Assembly: GCA_020186115.1 (NCBI GenBank)
Contig: WSYJ01000183.1
Coordinates: 62,001 to 126,000, forward strand
DNA length: 64,000 nucleotides
Direction: 5' to 3'
Source: Histomonas meleagridis
Taxonomy: Eukaryota; Parabasalia; Tritrichomonadida; Dientamoebidae
Position 1 is the stretch's first letter. Each line of letters opens with the position of its first letter. The position numbers were made by a program, and so were the translations under genes. Under the pieces are notes generated by a model. It was not told the origin of the DNA. It saw only the letters and a list, made by a program, of their open reading frames with translations, and ran no database searches. Positions 58,594 to 64,000 of this stretch are shown one piece after another.

Positions 58594-59298
58594 ATGCAAA
58601 CCACAGATTTCAACACCAATTTTATTGGCCTTTATAAATCATTTGCACTCCTAGCTGAAATCCTCGTTACAGCATTTTTTGTTGCTCGTTTTACTACTGT
58701 TTCATCTGAAGTAATTCGAAAATTTATCCACATTGGTGTATCAAATTGGTGGTTTATTCTAGATAAATATTTTACTGGATTTTGGTTTTCAATTCTTGGT
58801 CCGTGCTTATTTATTATATTAAATTCAGCAGCTACTTTCTTAGGCTGGACAAAATTTTTTAAAATGAATGAAAGAAAAAGGAATTATGGCCTTATATATT
58901 TCCCATGTACTCTATTAATTTTAATTATTTTATATTATCAAAATGTTATTCCAAAATATGTTATTGGAATTTCAACATTAATAATGGGATATGGGGATGG
59001 CCTTGCTGCTGTAATTGGTAAAAAATTTGGGAGAAAAGTCATAAACCCAAATATTAACAAAAAAACATATGTTGGTTCATTCACAATGTTTATTTTTTCT
59101 CTTTTCATCCTTTACTTGTTTTCATGTTACTACAATCTTGAATGGTTTCAATCGTTACACAAGTGCGGTGTGATGATGCTGATTTCGTTTTTAGCAACAT
59201 TCATTGAGTTTATCACTCCTTATGGTTTAGATAACCTAACTGTTCCGCTATGTGTTGCTTTTATGTTATGTGTTACCGAAAAGATCTTGGCAAATTAA
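58594..59298 (+). CDS. Polyprenol/phytol kinase-type membrane protein (CTP-transferase family)
   Basis: 234 residues with about six to seven membrane helices. SEVIRKFIHIGVSNWWFI carries the family's conserved RKxxH, GISTLIMGYGDGLAAVIGKK matches the GxGDGxAxxxG nucleotide-binding turn followed by KFGR, and KKTYVGSFTMFIFSLF the K-T-xxGS motif. These are the hallmarks of the phosphatidate cytidylyltransferase-like group that includes dolichol kinase (SEC59), phytol kinase (VTE5) and the CTP-dependent diacylglycerol kinase DGK1. The reaction is probably CTP-dependent phosphorylation of a lipid alcohol at the ER membrane, for example dolichol for N-glycosylation. The substrate cannot be read from the sequence. 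The length matches phytol/DGK1 types more than full-length SEC59. Confidence 0.75.
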   Translation: MQTTDFNTNFIGLYKSFALLAEILVTAFFVARFTTVSSEVIRKFIHIGVSNWWFILDKYFTGFWFSILGPCLFIILNSAATFLGWTKFFKMNERKRNYGLIYFPCTLLILIILYYQNVIPKYVIGISTLIMGYGDGLAAVIGKKFGRKVINPNINKKTYVGSFTMFIFSLFILYLFSCYYNLEWFQSLHKCGVMMLISFLATFIEFITPYGLDNLTVPLCVAFMLCVTEKILAN

Positions 59299-59916
59299 AT
59301 ATTATATTGTAAAAATTCTATCCCGACTTTTTCATTTTTTGAAATTGTGCTGACTTTAAAAACGAATAACAGATATATGGTAAAAAAATTTTATTATGTA
59401 TTTATATTTCAATATTATTCAAACGTGTGCCTGATATGTATGTGTCTTTACAATCTAAAAATTAAAATTATTTTTATGTGGAAAGAATTTTGTAAAAAAT
59501 CCAAACACAGAAATTTCAAGCATTCATATTTTCAAATGAACATTATATTCTTAAATAAAACCATGATCATGACCATTTAAACCATTTGTACAGAAAGTTA
59601 TGTTGATGAATTGCATATTTTCAATCATTTTATGTTATTACAAAAATTATTTGACTTAGGGTTGGCAATGAAAGGAATTTGGACTCAAAATGGAGGGGGA
59701 AAAAGAATAGGTGGACCGTTAAAAATACGTTATCCCCACTTATGCTTTTTCCCCCTCCATTTTGAGTCCAAATTCCTTTCATTGCCAACCCGAGTGAAAT
59801 AAACAATTAAGATAAAAAGGTATAATTTATAAATCAGAGCACTGCAGTGCCAAAATAGATTGAAGCATCGCTGAAAATTCAATTAAAACGGTTTTTCATG
59901 GCTTGCCTTAATTTAT
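59299..59916. other. Intergenic, 618 bp, with long inverted repeat
   Basis: AT-rich, apart from the inverted repeat at 59659-59791. It holds the PABP promoter at its right end. Small frames at 59347-59580 and 59611-59802 are not credible genes. Confidence 0.6.
59659..59791. repeat. Perfect 47-bp inverted repeat with 39-base loop
   Basis: Arms 59659-59705 and 59745-59791 are exact reverse complements (left arm starts GGGTTGGCAATGAAAGGAAT and ends GGAGGGGGAAAAAG). Similarity continues imperfectly about ten bases outward. It is more GC-rich than its surroundings. It could be a foldback MITE or a transcribed hairpin. No target-site duplication is evident. Confidence 0.9.
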
Positions 59917-61401
59917 ATGGCTTCCCCAACAACGATTTATGTAGGCGATCTTCCTATTGATATGGAAGAGAGAAAAACTCTCGTTACAGAAGACTTCTTG
60001 AGAAGTCTTTTCAGAGAAGCAGGAACAATTCTTCCAGCACCACAAGGAGTTATAATCAGGCAACGCGAAGATCGTAATGGTGTCCCATATGCATTTGCTT
60101 TCATAACATTCGAAACTCGTGAAATGGCTGAAAAAGCTATATCTGATTTCAACTATACAAAATTAGAAAATCAACCAATTCGTATTTCTGTGGTAGACCC
60201 TGAAACGCGTAAGATTAGAAAGAGTGGTCTTGGTAATCTTTTCATCAAGAACCTTGATCCATCAATTGAAGTTTCGCAATTACATGAAGCTTTTGCCAAC
60301 TTTGGTGAAATTATCTCATGCAAGATTCCTACTGATTTAAATAGTCAAGGAGAGCTGGTTTCACGTGGCTATGGTTATGTTCAATTCCGCAATCCAGAAG
60401 ATGCCCAACAAGCCATCTCAGATCTGAAGGAAGCCACAATCAATGGCCGCCCAATTACCATTGAACCTTTTAGACGTCGCCAAAGGGTTAAGCCAGAAGA
60501 AACATATCAAAATGTATACATCAAGAATCTTCCACCATCCATTAAAACTAATGAAGATCTTGCCAAGATCTTTTCCGCATATGGTGATGTTCAAAGTGCC
60601 TATATTTCCATCAAAGATGGTAAGCCACTTCCATTTGGATTTTGCAATATGACCACCCACGAAGCTGCTGTTTCAGCTGTTGAAGCTCTCAATGGCAAAG
60701 AACTTGAAGGATGTGTTCTCTTTGCTTGCCGAGCCATGAAAAAGAATGAACGTCTTCAAGCATTACATGAGTCATCAGAAAAATGGCGTAAGTCTAACTT
60801 TGAGAAGTACAAAGGCAGGAATCTTTATGTACGTGGCTTTGATAAACAAATGACTGATGATCGCCTCAAAGAAATCTTTTCTGAATTTGGCGAAATTGAA
60901 TCGTACACGATCAAGCGCGATGAAAGTGGCAACTCACGTGAGTTTGGATTCGTCTGTTACAAGAAAGCTGAAGATGCCGCAAAGTGCATCAAAGAATCCG
61001 TTAAGTTGACATATGACGGAAAACCGTTTTACGTTGCCAAAGTTATGCCACGTGATGAACGTATTAAGTATTTACACAACCAACGTGCAAATATTATGGC
61101 ACAACATGCTGGTAATAAGCAATTAATGAATGCAATGCCAGGATCTACATTAAATAATAATCCATTGCCAATGCCAATGCAATACATTCCTCAAATGAAT
61201 AGCGAGCAACAACAAATTATGTTTGCACAACCTATGATGTACGCACAGCCTTCAATTAGGGATAAACTCAAAAGCGAAATTTATGATAAAAAAGGTCCGA
61301 ATTCTCAAGTTTTTATTCAAAGAATTAAGGATATTTCAGATGAACAAATTAATTTATTACTTTTGGACCAAGAATTATTAGAAAAATGGTTATCAAAATA
61401 A
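59917..61401 (+). CDS. PABP: Poly(A)-binding protein, cytoplasmic type
   Basis: 494 residues with four RRMs in the PABP order: RRM1 about 3-92 (TIYVGDLPID; AFAFITFE), RRM2 about 105-185 (GNLFIKNLDPSIE; GYGYVQF), RRM3 about 199-280 (NVYIKNLPPSIK; PFGFCNM) and RRM4 about 300-380 (NLYVRGFDKQM; EFGFVCY). The linker after RRM4 keeps the family's AKVMPRDERIKYLHNQRANI. It is followed by a Met/Gln/Pro-rich stretch and a C-terminal helical end (IRDKLKSEIYDKKG, then DEQINLLLLDQELLEKWLSK) that may be a reduced MLLE domain. It binds mRNA poly(A) tails and links them to translation initiation and decay. GC-richer coding suggests high expression. An out-of-frame ATG lies 19 bases upstream. Confidence 0.93.
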   Translation: MASPTTIYVGDLPIDMEERKTLVTEDFLRSLFREAGTILPAPQGVIIRQREDRNGVPYAFAFITFETREMAEKAISDFNYTKLENQPIRISVVDPETRKIRKSGLGNLFIKNLDPSIEVSQLHEAFANFGEIISCKIPTDLNSQGELVSRGYGYVQFRNPEDAQQAISDLKEATINGRPITIEPFRRRQRVKPEETYQNVYIKNLPPSIKTNEDLAKIFSAYGDVQSAYISIKDGKPLPFGFCNMTTHEAAVSAVEALNGKELEGCVLFACRAMKKNERLQALHESSEKWRKSNFEKYKGRNLYVRGFDKQMTDDRLKEIFSEFGEIESYTIKRDESGNSREFGFVCYKKAEDAAKCIKESVKLTYDGKPFYVAKVMPRDERIKYLHNQRANIMAQHAGNKQLMNAMPGSTLNNNPLPMPMQYIPQMNSEQQQIMFAQPMMYAQPSIRDKLKSEIYDKKGPNSQVFIQRIKDISDEQINLLLLDQELLEKWLSK

Positions 61402-61622
61402 AGAAATAAAATAATTAGTAAATGGCTTTTAAACCCATTTTTTTCAAATGTTCGGAAAGAATAATGTTCATAATTGGACGATTTGTTTATCATGTGATAT
61501 TTATAGGATGAAAACATTCATTTTTTATTCGCTGTGATGGGTATTCAATATGCGATAATTTTTCTATGTGCTAGCACAGAAAAATCACCAAACGATAAAT
61601 TTTCAAAGATGCTCTTTTTGCT

Positions 61623-61628
61623 TCACAT
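61623..61628 (+). promoter_or_regulatory. Initiator-like TCACAT
   Basis: TCACA fits the initiator core TCAY(T/A), seven bases before the ATG at 61635. Confidence 0.4.
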
Positions 61629-61634
61629 TCTTTA

Positions 61635-62453
61635 ATGAAAGTTTGGTTTGTTACAGGAACATCAACAGGAATTGGCCACGAACTTGTTAAACTTCTTCTT
61701 GCACGTGGCGATAAAGTTATTGCAACATCTCGAACACCCGAAAAATTAATAGCTTCCATTGGCCCTGTTTCAGAAAACTTCCTTCCAATTGCACTTGACC
61801 TCAATTCTGAGGAGAATATCAAGTCTGTTGTTTCCAAATCTATTGAACATTTTGGTCATATTGATGTTCTTGTCAATAATGCTGGTTACGGACAAAATGG
61901 TACATTTGAAGAAACTTCTGAGGAATCTATCCGCAAAAACTTCGAAATTAACTTCTTTGCTCCTCTTCGTATTATTCGTGAAATAATGCCACATTTCAGG
62001 TCACGTAAAAGTGGTACCATTTTCAATGTCGCATCTATTGCAGCCTTCCATTCCTTCTATGGCATGGGCACATATTCTGCAGCTAAGATGGCACTTCGTG
62101 GAATGACGATTGGAATGCGTGATGAATTTAAGCATTTCGGAGTTCGTACATGTTGTGTTGCTCCAGGTCCATTCAAGACTGCATTTTATGACCAAAGTGG
62201 TCAATCTGATATTGTTATTGATGATTATGAAGAACTCCGTAAGACTCTTCCACCACGTGTTATGAAGTGGAAATGGGAAGACAATGTAAAGGGAGCTCAG
62301 CTTATCATCGATGCAAATGAATTAGATGAAATTCCAGAAACATTGTTCTTAGGAAAAGTTGCAATCGATGTCGTAAGAGGAGACCTAAAGAAAATTAATG
62401 ACGAAATGGATAAATATGAAGAAATGTGTTCACATTGTGGAGCAGAGTTATAA
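61635..62453 (+). CDS. Classical short-chain dehydrogenase/reductase
   Basis: 272 residues. Cofactor site VTGTSTGIGHELV (TGxxxGIG) with TSR at the end of strand two, indicating NADP. DLNS and NNAGYG follow, then the catalytic Ser in FNVASIAAFHS, the YSAAK Tyr-Lys pair (YxxxK), and PGPFKTAF after it. All expected catalytic residues are present. The family oxidises or reduces alcohols, ketones, sterols or retinoids; the substrate is unknown. The closest style is that of bacterial 'SDR family oxidoreductases', so bacterial ancestry is plausible but unproven. The C-terminus carries CSHCGAE, which is unusual and not a full zinc site. Confidence 0.88.
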   Translation: MKVWFVTGTSTGIGHELVKLLLARGDKVIATSRTPEKLIASIGPVSENFLPIALDLNSEENIKSVVSKSIEHFGHIDVLVNNAGYGQNGTFEETSEESIRKNFEINFFAPLRIIREIMPHFRSRKSGTIFNVASIAAFHSFYGMGTYSAAKMALRGMTIGMRDEFKHFGVRTCCVAPGPFKTAFYDQSGQSDIVIDDYEELRKTLPPRVMKWKWEDNVKGAQLIIDANELDEIPETLFLGKVAIDVVRGDLKKINDEMDKYEEMCSHCGAEL

Positions 62454-62636
62454 ACAGTTTAGTAAAAACTGAAAGATTCAAAATATTCATTATATATTTT
62501 AATTAAAATTTTCAAGCTATCTAAAAATAAAATATTAATTTATCAAAATAAGAGATGTTTTTGTCCTAATTATGCGTGATGACAAATATAAAATATTAAA
62601 AAGAATGATTAGTTTCAAAGTTTATTTAGTTTTCTG

Positions 62637-64000
62637 TTATGTTGAAGCATTCTCTAGAAATAATTGAACTATTTCATTATAATTTTTTTCACATGCAAGT
62701 ATAAATGCTGTATTAAATGTTTTAAATGATTTCCATAACTTATTTTTAAATTTTATATTATTTAGTTAAACATCAAAGTTTTTAAGCGGACATCACGAAT
62801 ATTGATATCAATACCTTTTTGTTCAAGAAGTAATTTCACTATTTCAGTAAAACCATTTGCAGATGCTATCATTAAAGCTGTCCAGAAAAATAGAAATAAT
62901 TTCCATATATTATTTTTGAAACAGGATAAAATAATTGAAATAAATTTTAAATGAAAAAAATAAAAATTTTTTGCATTGATATCTATTCCTTCTTGTTCAA
63001 GAAGTAGTTTGACGATATTTGTGTAACCTTTTGCAGTTGCGATCATAAGTGCCGTTTTAAACAATTACTATAATCTCCAAATATTATTTTTTGAATATTA
63101 AACTATTAGAATATATTTTAAATTAAAAAAATAATTTCCTTTTTCATTAAAAATGATATCATCTCGTTTAAGTAGTTCTTTAACTATTATATAATTACCA
63201 TTATCACAAGCAAGCATAAGCGATGTTTCAAATATTTTGATTGATTTCCACATATTATCTTAAAATATAAAATTATTTAAAGAAATTTTAAGTTAAATAA
63301 ATAAAGAGCTTTATCATTGATATTAATTTCTTTATGCTTGAGAAGTAATTTAACAATTTCTATATAATTATTTAAAACAGCTATTAGAAGTAATGTTCTA
63401 TATAAAATGAATATATTTTAAATACATTCGTAAAACATTAAATTATTAAAATAAATTTTAATAAAAACGAATAAATATCTCGATCATTAATGTCAATTCC
63501 TTCTTTTTCAAGAAGCATTTTAACTAATATAGTATTGCCATTTTCACATGCAAGCATAAGTGCTGTTTCAAATTATTAAGATATTCTTCAAAAATTTTTA
63601 TGATATATCGAATTATTAAATAAAGTATTAAATTGGATAAATTAATATTTTTGTCATTGAAATCAATTCCTTTTTTCTCAAGAAGTAATTTTGCTATACT
63701 ATTATTTCCATTTTCAGCTGCAATCATAAGTGCTGTGTTAAATAATTTTAATAATTTCCAAATATATTCATTTAATGAGAAATATATAAAGCAAATAATA
63801 AATAAAAGAATAAAACATCTTTTTTATTGAAATCAATTCTTTTTAGACCAAGAAGTAATTTGATGACTTTTTCATGATTATTTTGAGATGCAATCATAAG
63901 TGCTGTTTGAAATAAATAAAATTATTTCCAAATATTAATATTTAATAAAAAAATATTAAGATAAACATTTAAAAGAACAAATAAACATTTATTGCATTAA
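62637..64000 (-). pseudogene. Ankyrin locus C: 8 spaced units, continuing past right edge
   Basis: The stop at 62637-62639 follows the last unit (FILACEKNYNEIVQLFLENA, then ST). Eight units are read at about 62645, 62790, 62975, 63135, 63310, 63480, 63645 and 63825, with a ninth starting at the edge. All are free of stops and shifts (for example TALMIASANGFTEIVKLLLE, TALMIAAENGNNSIAKLLLE). The spacers are AT-rich; one (62889-62972, 84 bases) stays in frame, others contain stops. The head domain must lie to the right of the window. I class it as interrupted because a plain reading cannot join the units, but it may be a spliced gene like loci A and B. Confidence 0.65.
62637..64000 (-). repeat. 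Ankyrin-unit tandem array C
   Basis: Same unit-plus-spacer layout and same strand as arrays A and B, more diverged between units than the centre of array A. Confidence 0.8.

Noticed and set aside
59611-59802. 63-codon frame across the inverted repeat
   Set aside because: Its residues come from the two hairpin arms; no independent support.
1-64000. CRISPR arrays, rRNA operons, bacterial operons
   Set aside because: No short spaced direct repeats of CRISPR type, no rRNA-like stretches, and gene structure and promoters are eukaryotic.

Overview
The window comes from a protist nucleus, most likely a trichomonad parabasalid (Trichomonas/Tritrichomonas-like). The genes are compact, apparently intronless and very AT-rich. 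Many start codons are preceded within about 3-35 bases by a TCAYTW-type initiator. The gene content also fits: DUF3447/ankyrin proteins, BspA-like leucine-rich surface proteins, flagellar axoneme proteins, DENN, DOCK and Arp2/3 proteins. No canonical trichomonad intron (GTAYGT...ACTAAC) was noticed by eye. Species was not determined.

Layout. 1-17 kb is a housekeeping segment: a DOCK-like GEF running off the left edge, a nucleoside phosphorylase, an LRR protein, an NAD(P)-binding protein, a coiled-coil protein, a DENN-domain protein, an RRM protein, a PH-like protein, ARPC2 and a small nucleoplasmin-like acidic protein. 17.4-26.8 kb is an ankyrin district: a 29-unit ankyrin array with a DUF3447 head on the minus strand, a decayed plus-strand relative, and a separate ankyrin tail. 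26.9-28.8 kb is a broken BspA-like gene. 29-32.7 kb is a CFAP57-like WD40/coiled-coil protein. 33.2-35.9 kb is a second DUF3447/ankyrin locus. Then come a flagellar C1a-32 (CLAMP)-like protein, an intact BspA-like protein (37-40 kb), a large spastizin-like protein (40-44 kb), and a kinase-GTPase fusion broken by one stop codon (44.8-47.8 kb). These are followed by ribosomal protein eL18, a membrane protein with one internal stop, a giant Furry-like protein (51-56 kb), a divergent 14-3-3, tRNA-Asp, an unknown protein, a polyprenol-kinase-like membrane protein, a perfect 47-bp inverted repeat, poly(A)-binding protein and a short-chain dehydrogenase. A third ankyrin array runs off the right edge.

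Main themes. (1) Cell-shape and traffic regulators (DOCK, DENN, ARPC2, Furry, spastizin-like, 14-3-3) and flagellar proteins sit among expanded surface/ankyrin families. (2) In all three ankyrin arrays every 30-residue ankyrin unit that I read is free of stops and frameshifts. Between units lies an AT-rich spacer, usually 60-84 bp, that often carries stops or shifts frame. A relic at 26.7 kb has the same junction with no spacer. This is the least explained pattern in the window: unrecognised introns are one reading, decay of a homogenised tandem array another. (3) Several otherwise open genes are interrupted by a single TAA.

Several apparent open frames begin at TTG or GTG rather than ATG. 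I moved those starts to the first supported ATG and say so in each entry.
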